64,000 nucleotides of DNA, taken from NCBI GenBank assembly GCA_031556065.1, contig JAVBTR010000078.1, forward strand, positions 1-64,000. The letters are read 5' to 3'. Positions 7,557-15,908 of the stretch are shown in pieces. The notes beneath the pieces were generated by a model. It did no database searches and was not told the DNA's origin. It worked only from the letters and a program-made list of their open reading frames with translations. A program made the translations under genes and the position numbers. The stretch is from JAVBTR01 sp031556065. Its GTDB lineage: Bacteria > Bacillota > Clostridia > Christensenellales > Aristaeellaceae. Numbering within the stretch: the stretch's first letter is position 1; each line of letters starts with the position of its first letter.

Positions 7557-9617
7557 TTGATGGCAGAAAATCTATTTCTTATTTGCTTTGTTATGGCCGT
7601 TTTTCTTATACTCCTGGGCCTTCTATTCAAATACAGAAACGAAAACAAAAAACTCAAAGCCCGCAGCCAGACCGGGCGGGATGCCTTGGCCGTCACCGCC
7701 CGTGTTTTGGATGGCATTGATGAACAGATTTATGTTTCCGATATGGAGACGGACGAGCTTTTATTTGTGAACCAGGCCATGCTCAAGGCCTTTAATATAA
7801 GCGACTACGCAGGCAAGCGATGCTGGGATCTCTTTATGCATTACCCTGAGCGGTGCGATTTTTGCCCTAAGAAGGGCCAGGTGCAAAGCCCTCGGGACGC
7901 CACCTATGTCTGGGAAAACGTGCAGCCCCTTTTGGAAAAGCATACCCGGCATTTCGACAAATGCATCCAATGGATCGATGGCAAGCCGGTTTTGCTCCAT
8001 GTGATGTTCGATATTTCCGATATTCGCAATGCCGAAAAGGATCTGCTAAGGGCCAAGGAGGAGGCGGAACGGGCCAACCTGGCCAAATCCCAGTTCCTTT
8101 CCAACATGAGCCACGAAATCCGCACCCCCATAAACGCCATTACAGGCATGACGCAGATTGCCAAAACCGCTTCCAGCGAGGATAAGGTCAATTGGTGCCT
8201 GGGGGTGATCGAATCCTCCTCCAATCTGCTTTTATCCATCATCAACGATATTATCGACATTTCCAAGATAGAATCCGGCAAGTTTCAGCTAACCCATGAG
8301 GTCTTTAACCCGGAGCGGGAAATCATGAGCGTGTGCTCCCTTCTGGCCGATAAGATGACAGAGAAAAGCCAGGTCTTCAACCTGGATGTAACCCGCACCA
8401 TTTCTCGCCGCTATGTGGGCGACCCTATGCGGTTTTCCCAGGTCATTACCAACCTTCTTTCCAACGCCGTAAAGTTTACCCCCAATGGCGGGCAGATCAG
8501 CCTTTTGCTGGACGAAGTCCACCGGGGCGAAGATAAATGCCGGCTGCGGGTGAGCATTCGAGATACGGGCATTGGCATGACAAAGGAACAGGCAGCCAAA
8601 ATATTCAACGCCTTTGAACAGGCGGACAGCAGCATTAACCGCCGGTTTGGCGGCACAGGGCTGGGCTTGTCCATAACAAAAAACCTGGTGGAGCTGATGG
8701 ATGGCAGCGCCCGGGTAACCAGCGAGCCTGGGAAGGGTTCGGAATTTGTGGTGGAGATTGCTCTGGAACGCTTTAAAGCGGATTTGATAACCCCCCTTAC
8801 CCCTTACCCTGATTATGTGCAAAAATTCAAGGTGCTTCTGGTTTCAAAGGACGATCAGGTTCGCGGCCCTATGCAACGGGTGGCCCTGGCCTTGGGGTTC
8901 CATTTCGATATTTTCTTTTCTTGCCAGGACGCGGTAACCCAAATCCAAACAGCCTACGAAAGCGGCACGCCCTATGACATGGCTTTTATCGATTACCTAT
9001 TGTGTGAAAACCAAAGCCAGTTCCAGCAAACGGATTTCCGGCATATGCTCCGGGGCGCCTGGTTCTTTATTATGGATTTGGTACAATGGCGGGGCATTAC
9101 CGAGGAATTTACAGATAAATACATTACCAAGCCCATTTTTGCCCCCACCGTGTACGATGCCATTGAAGCACAAATCTTAAAGGACCTGGAGAAGCTGGGC
9201 CACGCCACCAACGTCTATTCGGATTCCATGGATTTATCCGGCAAGCGCATTCTATTGTGCGAGGATATCCAAATCAACCAGATGATTGTCGTCTCCATGC
9301 TGGAAGATACGGGGCTTGAGATTGATATGGCTGAAAACGGCCTGGAAGGGCTGAGGAAATTCCAAGAGGCTTCCAAGCCATATGATTTGGTTTTTATGGA
9401 TGTGCAAATGCCGGAAATGAACGGGCTGGATGCCACCCAGGCCATCCGAAGCCTGGGTACCGAAGCCGCCCTTGGGGTTCCCATTATTGCCATGACGGCC
9501 AACGTCTTTAAAGAAGATGTGCAGGTCTGCCTTGAAGCGGGCATGAACGGGCACCTGGCAAAGCCCATTGAAAAGAAGCTGCTGTTGGATACCCTTCGCC
9601 ACTATCTTCTTGGCTAA
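7557..9617 (+). CDS. Hybrid sensor histidine kinase / response regulator
   Basis: A membrane-linked signalling protein of 686 aa. Order of parts: an N-terminal membrane helix (6-24), a PAS sensor (about 48-160) with a cysteine trio C89, C100 and C103, a coiled linker, a HisKA domain with phospho-acceptor H186 in NMSHEIRTP, an ATPase domain (N303 in LSNAVKF; DTGIG 336-340; GTGLGLSI 366-373), a degenerate receiver (424-545), and a canonical receiver (563-686) with phospho-acceptor D615 in VFMDVQMPEMNG. There is no HPt or output domain, so a partner must lie elsewhere. The TTG at 7557 is 9 nt from GGAG; the ATG at 7560 is an equally possible start. Confidence 0.9.
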   Translation: MMAENLFLICFVMAVFLILLGLLFKYRNENKKLKARSQTGRDALAVTARVLDGIDEQIYVSDMETDELLFVNQAMLKAFNISDYAGKRCWDLFMHYPERCDFCPKKGQVQSPRDATYVWENVQPLLEKHTRHFDKCIQWIDGKPVLLHVMFDISDIRNAEKDLLRAKEEAERANLAKSQFLSNMSHEIRTPINAITGMTQIAKTASSEDKVNWCLGVIESSSNLLLSIINDIIDISKIESGKFQLTHEVFNPEREIMSVCSLLADKMTEKSQVFNLDVTRTISRRYVGDPMRFSQVITNLLSNAVKFTPNGGQISLLLDEVHRGEDKCRLRVSIRDTGIGMTKEQAAKIFNAFEQADSSINRRFGGTGLGLSITKNLVELMDGSARVTSEPGKGSEFVVEIALERFKADLITPLTPYPDYVQKFKVLLVSKDDQVRGPMQRVALALGFHFDIFFSCQDAVTQIQTAYESGTPYDMAFIDYLLCENQSQFQQTDFRHMLRGAWFFIMDLVQWRGITEEFTDKYITKPIFAPTVYDAIEAQILKDLEKLGHATNVYSDSMDLSGKRILLCEDIQINQMIVVSMLEDTGLEIDMAENGLEGLRKFQEASKPYDLVFMDVQMPEMNGLDATQAIRSLGTEAALGVPIIAMTANVFKEDVQVCLEAGMNGHLAKPIEKKLLLDTLRHYLLG

Positions 9618-9632
9618 AGGAGAAAGACCCAA

Positions 9633-11444
9633 ATGATGCGGGAATTTCTGCAAAACAACCCTCTAAAACCCTTGCTGGTTCCCGGCCATAGACGGGTTTC
9701 TTACCCAAAAGCCTGTGAACGGGCGCAGTGGCATGCCCTCAGCGAACCACAAAAAAGGGAAATCCTCCTTGCCGCAGAAGCATACGGCCAGCAGCCCTAC
9801 CCCCTTTTAACAGCCACGCAATTTCTTGCCTTTACCAGGGACGGCAGCCGCAAGGTGTTTGAAGACCCCTATTTTTTCCGCCGGAAAAAGCTCATCGCCG
9901 CCGCCCTTCACCAATGCCTGACCTTGGACGGCAGCCAGCTGGATCAGATTATTGATGGCCTTTGGTGCATATGCGAAGAAAGCACATGGGTGCTAAGCGC
10001 CCATAATGTGTCCTCCCACCCAGGGGCTCTAAAGGCCGAAGAAAAGCCGCTGCCGGATACTAAAAGCCCTTACATCGATCTGTTCGCCGCCCAAACGGCT
10101 GCCACCCTGGCCCTTGTCTGCTATCTTTTAGAGGATTCTCTTAATGCCGTCACCCCCCTGCTGATTCGCCGGGTGGCAGCGGAAATCGAAGCCCGAATCC
10201 TTGCCCCGTTTTTGAACCATGATGATTTCTGGTGGATGGGCATGATGCCTAAAACCGTTAACAACTGGACCCCTTGGATCTTATCCAACGTGATTCTAAC
10301 CCTGCTTATCTTTGAAAAGGACGACTATAAACTGTGCGAAGGCCTTGAACGGGCGCTGAAAATGCTGGACAGCTACCTGGCCATCATGCCCCCGGACGGT
10401 GGCTGCGATGAAGGGGTGGCTTATTGGAACATGGCCGGCGGCGCTTTGCTGGATTGCCTTGAAGCGGTAGCCTTTGCCACCGACGGGAAGGCTTCCTTTT
10501 ACCACGAACCCCTTATTCAGGCCATTGGGGCCTTCCCCTTGGCAGCCCATATCCATGGGGATTATTTTTTAAACTTTGCCGATTGCGACGCCAAGCCCAT
10601 TTTAGACGGGGAACGGATTTACACCTTCGGTCTTCGCACAGGCCAGCTGGCTTTAAAGGCTTTAGGCGCGGCCATAAGCGCCTCCAACGCCCAGCTTTTT
10701 CCCAAGGATACGCCGGAATTTTCAAGGATGCTGGACCGGCTGTTTCACCCCGTTCCTCCGGCCCCGTTCCCTGAAAAGCAGAATGTTATATTGCCGGATT
10801 TGCAGGTGTACCTTAAACGCAGCGGGGGACTGGTGGCAGCCATCAAGGGCGGCCACAACGGAGAAAACCACAACCACAACGATGTTGGCAGCTTTATCCT
10901 CTATGCGAAGGGCCAGCCCCAGGTTATTGACGTTGGGAACATGGTCTATACGGCCAAAACCTTTGGCCCTGACCGCTATACCCTTTTTAACACCCGGAGC
11001 ATGAACCACAACCTGCCCCTGATCGGCGGCTTTGAACAGCAGCAGGGCGAAGAAAAAAGAGCCCTTAACGTCTTGTTCACGGAGGGGTGTGCCCAAATGG
11101 AGCTGAAAGCCTGCTACCCCCCTGAGGCGGGCATCCAAAGCTTTAACCGCAGCTTAACAAGCCAACCCAAGGGCTTTTGTATTAGGGACGAAATTTTACT
11201 GGATGAACCCTTGCCCGTTACCTGGGTAATGATGCTTCGGGAAAGGCCGGAAATCCATGAGGGGCTATTAAAAACCGGCTCTATTGAAATGGCTTTCGAT
11301 CCGGGGCTTGTTTCGGGCGTTGAAGCCATCGACATAACCGATGAACGGATGGCGCGAAATTTCCCCGGTACGGTTTACCGGGCCACTTTCACTGCCGGTT
11401 GTAAAGCCCGGCATCAGCAAGGCTTTGCTTTCAATGGGGTATAA
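9633..11444 (+). CDS. Heparinase II/III-like protein
   Basis: This 603-aa protein has an alpha-helical toroid region (about 80-370) followed by a beta-sandwich region with the heparinase II/III-like motif GGHNGENHNHNDVGSF (about 411-426) and a VIDVGNMVY strand. Family members are uronic-acid polysaccharide lyases or related catabolic enzymes. No signal peptide is apparent, so it may act in the cytoplasm on imported oligosaccharides. The start follows AAAGGAG, with ATG at 9633 or 9636. It lies 15 bp after the hybrid kinase and may be co-transcribed. The substrate is unknown. Confidence 0.7.
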   Translation: MMREFLQNNPLKPLLVPGHRRVSYPKACERAQWHALSEPQKREILLAAEAYGQQPYPLLTATQFLAFTRDGSRKVFEDPYFFRRKKLIAAALHQCLTLDGSQLDQIIDGLWCICEESTWVLSAHNVSSHPGALKAEEKPLPDTKSPYIDLFAAQTAATLALVCYLLEDSLNAVTPLLIRRVAAEIEARILAPFLNHDDFWWMGMMPKTVNNWTPWILSNVILTLLIFEKDDYKLCEGLERALKMLDSYLAIMPPDGGCDEGVAYWNMAGGALLDCLEAVAFATDGKASFYHEPLIQAIGAFPLAAHIHGDYFLNFADCDAKPILDGERIYTFGLRTGQLALKALGAAISASNAQLFPKDTPEFSRMLDRLFHPVPPAPFPEKQNVILPDLQVYLKRSGGLVAAIKGGHNGENHNHNDVGSFILYAKGQPQVIDVGNMVYTAKTFGPDRYTLFNTRSMNHNLPLIGGFEQQQGEEKRALNVLFTEGCAQMELKACYPPEAGIQSFNRSLTSQPKGFCIRDEILLDEPLPVTWVMMLRERPEIHEGLLKTGSIEMAFDPGLVSGVEAIDITDERMARNFPGTVYRATFTAGCKARHQQGFAFNGV

Positions 11445-11468
11445 AGCAGCATAAGAAATTGACGTTAT

Positions 11469-11497
11469 TTGACAAATGCCTCATATTAAAATATACT
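11469..11497 (+). promoter_or_regulatory. Promoter for the aminotransferase/nucleotidyltransferase pair
   Basis: TTGACA at 11469-11474, a 17-bp spacer, then TATACT at 11492-11497. This is a strong sigma-A type promoter about 30 bp before the aminotransferase start. Confidence 0.8.
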
Positions 11498-11528
11498 TCA
11501 AACAATATACAGAATAGGAGATGTGGCT

Positions 11529-12599
11529 ATGGAATATCATGTTCGCAGCGGCATTGCATCGCTATATAGAACACCCCTCCATGGAGGCCGGGAAGATTTT
11601 CTGCGCCTGGATATGAACGAAAACCCCGAGGGCTTGCCTAGCGAATTTGTAAGAAACGCCTTAGGCGGGATCACCCCAGAAATGCTGGCAATGTACCCAG
11701 ATACCGAGCCTTTAACCAACGCCTTGAGCTTTTACCTTAACATAGACCCTGCCCAGGTGATACTGTTCAACGGGTCGGATGACGGCATTAAGACGATTTT
11801 TGAAACCTTCGGCCTTCAAGGCAAGAAAATTATCAGCGTTTATCCCACGTTTGAAATGTATGCCGTTTATGCGAAAATGTATGAGATGGAGCACCTTGCC
11901 ATCCCCTACGATGAAAACTTCAGCCTTTCCTACGATGCCATTTTAAACGCCATTGACGACGAAACCGCCATGGTATGCCTTTTAAACCCCAATAACCCTA
12001 TCGGTACCGTGTTTGAAAAAGAGCAAATTGAAAGGGTCATTGAAAAAGCCCAGTCCCATCACGCCATGGTGATTATCGATGAAGCGTACCATTACTTTTA
12101 CCCGGTTACGTTTCTCGGGCTGATTAAAGAAAAGAAAAATGTGATTGTCCTAAGGACCTTTTCCAAGCTATGTTCCATGGCCGGGCTGCGGATCGGCTAT
12201 GCCGCGGCTTGTGAGGAAGTGGTGGAATACCTGCGCCGGGCTTCCCAGACCTTCCGGGTAAACTGTATCGCGGTGCATTTCGCTAAAAAGCTGATTGAGC
12301 AGCCCCACCTGATCGAAACCCTGGTGGCCATTGAGCAGCAGGGCCATGCCTATATTATAAGCAAGCTGGAGGAAAGCGGCTACCGCTTCTATTCCCGCAA
12401 TGGCAACTATGTGTTCATCGGCTGCAAGGACGATCACATGGCTGTGGCCCAACGGCTGCGGGATGAAAAGGTATTGGTTAAAACCTATTCTCTGCCTATT
12501 TTTAAAGGTTATATCCGTATTACCACAGGAAGCGTCAGCGCTATGACCCGCTTTTGGCAGGCATTTGAAAGGGCGGATCAGCCGGGAGGTAAAAAGTGA
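11529..12599 (+). CDS. HisC-like class I/II aminotransferase
   Basis: A PLP-dependent aminotransferase of the histidinol-phosphate aminotransferase type, 356 aa, with the PLP lysine K213 in RTFSKLCSMAGLRIGYA and the NPNNPIGT segment that binds the cofactor. I chose the ATG at 11529 because AGGAG (11516-11520) is 8 nt upstream; the in-frame GTG at 11523 is too close to it. The gene has its own promoter and overlaps the following nucleotidyltransferase gene by 4 bp. No histidine genes are nearby. The pairing suggests the amino product is then activated with CTP or another NTP, for example in phosphonate, phosphocholine-like or cell-surface decoration pathways (inference). Confidence 0.8.
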   Translation: MEYHVRSGIASLYRTPLHGGREDFLRLDMNENPEGLPSEFVRNALGGITPEMLAMYPDTEPLTNALSFYLNIDPAQVILFNGSDDGIKTIFETFGLQGKKIISVYPTFEMYAVYAKMYEMEHLAIPYDENFSLSYDAILNAIDDETAMVCLLNPNNPIGTVFEKEQIERVIEKAQSHHAMVIIDEAYHYFYPVTFLGLIKEKKNVIVLRTFSKLCSMAGLRIGYAAACEEVVEYLRRASQTFRVNCIAVHFAKKLIEQPHLIETLVAIEQQGHAYIISKLEESGYRFYSRNGNYVFIGCKDDHMAVAQRLRDEKVLVKTYSLPIFKGYIRITTGSVSAMTRFWQAFERADQPGGKK

Positions 12600-13291
12600 G
12601 AGCAGTTTTGATGGCCGCCGGCATCGGCAGCCGAATCAGCCGGGAAATCAGCCGCCCTAAGAGCCTGCTTGATGTAAACGGCAAGCCGTTGATCGTAAAC
12701 ACCGTTGACATGCTGGCAAGGCACCGCGTCCAGACAGCGGTGGTGCTGGGGTACCAGCAGGATATGTACCGGGACGCCATCGGCGGCCACGAAGTACAGA
12801 TTTATGAAAACCCCTTTTTCAGGGTTACCAACAGCATGGCATCCCTTTGGTTTGCTAGGGATTTCATCGTGCCCGGGGAAGATTTGCTTCTGGCTAACGC
12901 GGACGTATTCTGGGATGACGAAATTTTTTCTTACCTGGTACAGGAAACCCCCGGCGCCCTTATGCTGGGCGACCGCAGCCGAGCGCTGTTAGGGGATTAT
13001 TTTATGGAGCTTAAAAATGAGCGGATTATTTCCCACGGGAAGGAAATGACGCCCAGCAAGCGCACCTGCGAATACCTTGGCTTGGCGCATATTAAGGGCC
13101 ACCAAACCGCGCGGTTTAAAGAAATGCTGGAGGAAATGGTGCTTAACGAGCGCTATAGCCAGTGGTGGGAATACGTGCTGTATGACCATCTAGACGAACT
13201 GGATGTGCGGGTAAAGGATATCGATGCCCGCTTCTGGGCAGAAATCGACTATGTGGAGGATTACCAACGGATTCGCGACCACTTTGAATAA
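12596..13291 (+). CDS. NTP-transferase, LicC-like cytidylyltransferase type
   Basis: This 231-aa nucleotidyltransferase has the signature AAGIGSRI (about 7-14), a PKSLLDVNGKPLI segment (22-34) and acidic metal-binding residues in LLANADVFWDD (about 98-108). The short size and motif set fit sugar- or choline-phosphate cytidylyltransferases such as LicC. The GTG start overlaps the preceding stop (GTGA), with GGGAGG 5 bp upstream, so it is translationally coupled to the aminotransferase. A plausible reaction is CTP plus an amino-alcohol phosphate or phosphonate giving a CMP- or CDP-linked product; this is inferred from context only. Confidence 0.75.
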   Translation: MRAVLMAAGIGSRISREISRPKSLLDVNGKPLIVNTVDMLARHRVQTAVVLGYQQDMYRDAIGGHEVQIYENPFFRVTNSMASLWFARDFIVPGEDLLLANADVFWDDEIFSYLVQETPGALMLGDRSRALLGDYFMELKNERIISHGKEMTPSKRTCEYLGLAHIKGHQTARFKEMLEEMVLNERYSQWWEYVLYDHLDELDVRVKDIDARFWAEIDYVEDYQRIRDHFE

Positions 13292-13373
13292 AGGGCGGAA
13301 AATAACGGGCAAGGCCAATAAAGGCATACGAACCAGCGAAGCGGCCTTCGTAAACACAAGAACCTTTTCCCCC

Positions 13374-13403
13374 TTGACAAACCATTAAACCTTATGCTAT
13401 CAT
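13374..13403 (+). promoter_or_regulatory. Promoter of the leader/methyltransferase operon
   Basis: TTGACA at 13374-13379, an 18-bp spacer, and TATCAT at 13398-13403 with an extended TGC. It drives the leader ORF and, if the terminator is passed, the methyltransferase operon. Confidence 0.8.
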
Positions 13404-13434
13404 CCTCAAAACCAACCAGAAGGAGGCCGTTATC

Positions 13435-13545
13435 GTGAAAGCTTATCTTAAAAAATGGAACAACCATAACGGTCAGCCTGCATTTTTCAATGATAATGCA
13501 AGGGCTTTAGCTTCTTTTGGTTTTGATAATAGGAATCGGCTTTAG
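13435..13545 (+). CDS. 36-aa leader peptide upstream of the methyltransferase operon
   Basis: A GTG-started ORF of 36 codons with an excellent RBS (AAGGAGG, about 8 nt upstream), lying between a strong promoter and a Rho-independent terminator. The peptide is basic and Asn-rich, starts MKAYLKKWNN and ends FDNRNRL. The motif GGCTTTAG occurs at 13503-13510, at the end of this ORF (13538-13545), and again in the terminator arm (13591-13598), so alternative pairing is possible. The layout is that of translational attenuation, as in ribosome-targeting antibiotic resistance genes. Function is inferred; the reading frame and signals are visible. Confidence 0.65.
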   Translation: MKAYLKKWNNHNGQPAFFNDNARALASFGFDNRNRL

Positions 13546-13570
13546 GCTGTTTCTAGTTTTCAAAAACAGT

Positions 13571-13609
13571 AAGCGGTTAAAGCAGAAAAAGGCTTTAGCC
13601 GCTTTTTTG
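13571..13609 (+). terminator. Attenuator terminator before the methyltransferase
   Basis: A 13-bp stem (13571-13583 with 13592-13604, one G-U pair), an 8-nt A-rich loop and a six-T run. It lies between the leader ORF and the methyltransferase start at 13635, so it would block the operon unless antitermination occurs. Confidence 0.85.
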
Positions 13610-13634
13610 TTATTATTTTTAGGGGGAGAAGAAA

Positions 13635-14423
13635 ATGAATGAAGCGATTAACATTGTAAAGGCTTACTATAACGGCACGGTGGATGCCGAATGGAACCGC
13701 ATTGCAGGGCGCCCAGAATTTTTACTCACCTGCCGGTATTTGGATCGGTATATCAACCCGGGGGACACCGTTCTGGATATTGGCGGTGGCCCGGGGCGTT
13801 ATTCCCAGCACCTCATCAGCCGGGGCTGTCAGGTGACACTGTTTGATCTGTCCGAGGAAAATGTGAAGTTCGCGATCGCCCAGAACCCCGGCCTAACAGG
13901 TGTGGTGGGGGATGCCCGAAGGGTTGATGCCTTAGTTTGTGGCACCTTCGACCATATTTTATTAATGGGGCCCATGTATCATTTACTGGAAGAAAAAGAC
14001 AGGGTGCAGGCGGTAAGCGCAGCCCTTAAGCTTTTAAAGCCCGGTGGCACGCTCTTTGTTTCCTTTATTAATATGTTCGCGGGCATTATTTTCGCTATGA
14101 AATCCGCACCGGAAACCATTGTAGCGGAAGGTGAAAGCGTGTTTTACGATGCCTTCTTAAACCACCAGGATTATGCAGGCCCGGCCTTTACCCACGCCTA
14201 CTTTATTCAGCAGGCTCATATCCTGCCCTTTATGGCCCAGTTTTCCCTTGAAAAGCTGCACCTGATCAGCCAAGAAGGCATTTCAGCCCCCTGCGAAAGC
14301 AACATTATGAACCAGCCCAAGGAAGTGGTAGACGCCTGGCTGGATTTATGCGAAAAGGTCTGCGAAAGGGAAGACTTGCTTAGCTGGGGTGAACACTTAA
14401 TGTATATTGGGAGGAAATTGTAG
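13635..14423 (+). CDS. Class I SAM-dependent methyltransferase
   Basis: A 262-aa Rossmann-fold methyltransferase with SAM motif I VLDIGGGPGRYSQHL (about 47-61), an acidic motif II residue in VTLFDLSEE, and a post-motif LLMGPMYHL. Such small-molecule or RNA methyltransferases are hard to assign by sequence. It follows an apparent leader peptide and terminator, an arrangement typical of genes induced by translation inhibitors, so a ribosome- or drug-related role is possible but unproven. A strong RBS (AGGGGGAG) precedes the ATG. It heads a tight operon; the next gene overlaps it by 1 bp. Confidence 0.85.
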   Translation: MNEAINIVKAYYNGTVDAEWNRIAGRPEFLLTCRYLDRYINPGDTVLDIGGGPGRYSQHLISRGCQVTLFDLSEENVKFAIAQNPGLTGVVGDARRVDALVCGTFDHILLMGPMYHLLEEKDRVQAVSAALKLLKPGGTLFVSFINMFAGIIFAMKSAPETIVAEGESVFYDAFLNHQDYAGPAFTHAYFIQQAHILPFMAQFSLEKLHLISQEGISAPCESNIMNQPKEVVDAWLDLCEKVCEREDLLSWGEHLMYIGRKL

Positions 14424-14944
14424 TGGATGAATTAACCTTGGTTTTCCCAAAGAAGGAGCATGCCCAGGAAGCTTGGGCATACCGGCAAGCCTATATGGAT
14501 GCCGGGGAAAATTGCATTAATGGCAGCAGCGGTTTGATTCATGCTCAAAGCTATTTACCTTGGCTGGAAATGATCACCCGATCGGAAACACAGGCCCCTG
14601 AAGGCTGGGTACCGGCCAGTACCTATTTCGCCTTCGTGGAGGGCAAAATCGTGGGCACCATCCAAATCCGGCATGAGCTTAACGAAGAACTGCTCAGCAC
14701 TGGGGGCCATATCGGCTACGGCGTGCATCCTAAGCAAAGGCGCAAGGGCTATGCCACAAGGATGCTGCAACTGGCCCTTGAAAAAAGCCGGGAATTAGGC
14801 CTGCGCAAGGTGCTTATTACCTGCGATGAATATAACATCCCTTCCGCCAGAACCATTGAAGGGGCAGGCGGGGTGTTTGAAAACAAGGCTGCGGAAGAGG
14901 ATGGCAGTCTGGTAAAGCGATATTGGATCACCTTGGAGGATTGA
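14423..14944 (+). CDS. GNAT family N-acetyltransferase
   Basis: This 173-aa acetyltransferase has a clear acetyl-CoA-binding segment, VHPKQRRKGYATRML (about 101-115), preceded by the GHIGYGV strand. The C-terminal EGAGGVFENK is typical of RimJ/RimL-like or small-molecule GNATs. The GTG start at 14423 overlaps the methyltransferase stop by 1 bp and has GAGGA 7 nt upstream, so it is coupled to it. The substrate is unknown; pairing with a methyltransferase suggests a modification or resistance operon (inference). Confidence 0.85.
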   Translation: MDELTLVFPKKEHAQEAWAYRQAYMDAGENCINGSSGLIHAQSYLPWLEMITRSETQAPEGWVPASTYFAFVEGKIVGTIQIRHELNEELLSTGGHIGYGVHPKQRRKGYATRMLQLALEKSRELGLRKVLITCDEYNIPSARTIEGAGGVFENKAAEEDGSLVKRYWITLED

Positions 14945-15000
14945 CAATTGCCTGGCATTTATGTTCAAATAAGCTTATCTTCATACAAAGGAGCAACCCT

Positions 15001-15489
15001 ATGTTCAGAGAAATGCGACGGGGCACCCAGGCCTTAACCAAGGAAGAATGCATTGCTATTTTAGAAAAAAACACCTGCGGGGTATTGGCCGTTTCCGGGG
15101 ACGATGCTTACCCCTATGCCGTACCCTTAAGCTTCGTGTACCATGATGGCCAAATTTTTTTCCACTGTGCCAAATCCGGCCACAAGCTGGATGCCATTGC
15201 CCGCAATGAAAAGGCTTCCTTCTGTGTTGTGGACCAGGACCTGGTGGTGCCAGAAAGATATACCACCTATTTTCGCAGCGTCATCGCCTTTGGCAAAGTG
15301 CGGATCATCCAAGACGAAACCGAAAAGCGTGCCGCTCTTGAAATGTTAGCCGCCCGGTATTCACCCGATCACGAAGAGGGCCGTTTAAAAGCCATCGCCG
15401 GTTCTTTTAACCAGCTTCACATGGTTGCACTGACCATTGACCACCTGACAGGCAAGGAAGCCAAGGAGCTTGTGAGGGCGCACCAATGA
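15001..15489 (+). CDS. Pyridoxamine 5'-phosphate oxidase-family flavoprotein
   Basis: A 162-aa split-barrel flavin-binding protein similar to the NimA/5-nitroimidazole reductase group. Features include the N-terminal MRRGTQALTKEE helix, GVLAVSGDDAYPYAVPLSF, and FHCAKSGHKLDAI, which form the FMN-binding barrel. The ATG at 15001 is preferred over an upstream in-frame ATG because AAAGGAG lies 7 nt before it. Members bind FMN, F420 or heme and reduce small molecules. It overlaps the next gene by 4 bp within the operon. Confidence 0.85.
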   Translation: MFREMRRGTQALTKEECIAILEKNTCGVLAVSGDDAYPYAVPLSFVYHDGQIFFHCAKSGHKLDAIARNEKASFCVVDQDLVVPERYTTYFRSVIAFGKVRIIQDETEKRAALEMLAARYSPDHEEGRLKAIAGSFNQLHMVALTIDHLTGKEAKELVRAHQ

Positions 15490-15908
15490 GCCAAACCGAA
15501 GCCATATTCAGCCTGTGGCAAACCATCGACCAGCAGAATTGGGAACGCTTGCCCTCTTTTTTCGCGCCCGAGGCCCTTATCCACTGGCATAACACCAACG
15601 AACGCTTCACCGTTTCGCAATTCGTGCAGGCCAACAGCCAATACCCCGGCCATTGGCAGATCGACCTTCAAAAGCTTTTAGAAACCGGCGAAACGGTGAT
15701 TTCCGTGGTGCGGGTACAATTAAAAGCTGAACCTGTTTCTTTCCATGCCACATCGTTTTTTCAGTTTCGGGCAGGCAAAATCCTTTTGCTGGACGAATAC
15801 TGGGGGGATGATGGCCCTCCACCCCAGTGGCGGCTGGATATGGGCATCGGAACAGCCATCCTGCCCGATGAAAATGTTTCTGACCCTATCCCAGGAGGTT
15901 TGAAATGA
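15486..15908 (+). CDS. SnoaL/NTF2-like protein
   Basis: This 140-aa protein fits the NTF2-like fold: a helical N-terminus (FSLWQTIDQQNWERLPSFF), an IHWHNTNERF strand, and a C-terminal sheet ending FFQFRAGKILLLDEYWGDDG. Such proteins are small cone-shaped binding domains with enzymatic or ligand-holding roles. The start overlaps the flavoprotein stop (ATGA), and its own stop overlaps the next start. No catalytic pair can be assigned with confidence. Confidence 0.7.
   Translation: MSQTEAIFSLWQTIDQQNWERLPSFFAPEALIHWHNTNERFTVSQFVQANSQYPGHWQIDLQKLLETGETVISVVRVQLKAEPVSFHATSFFQFRAGKILLLDEYWGDDGPPPQWRLDMGIGTAILPDENVSDPIPGGLK

Noticed and set aside
8289..8822. 177-aa minus-strand ORF opposite the hybrid kinase
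   Set aside because: Antisense shadow of conserved kinase domains.
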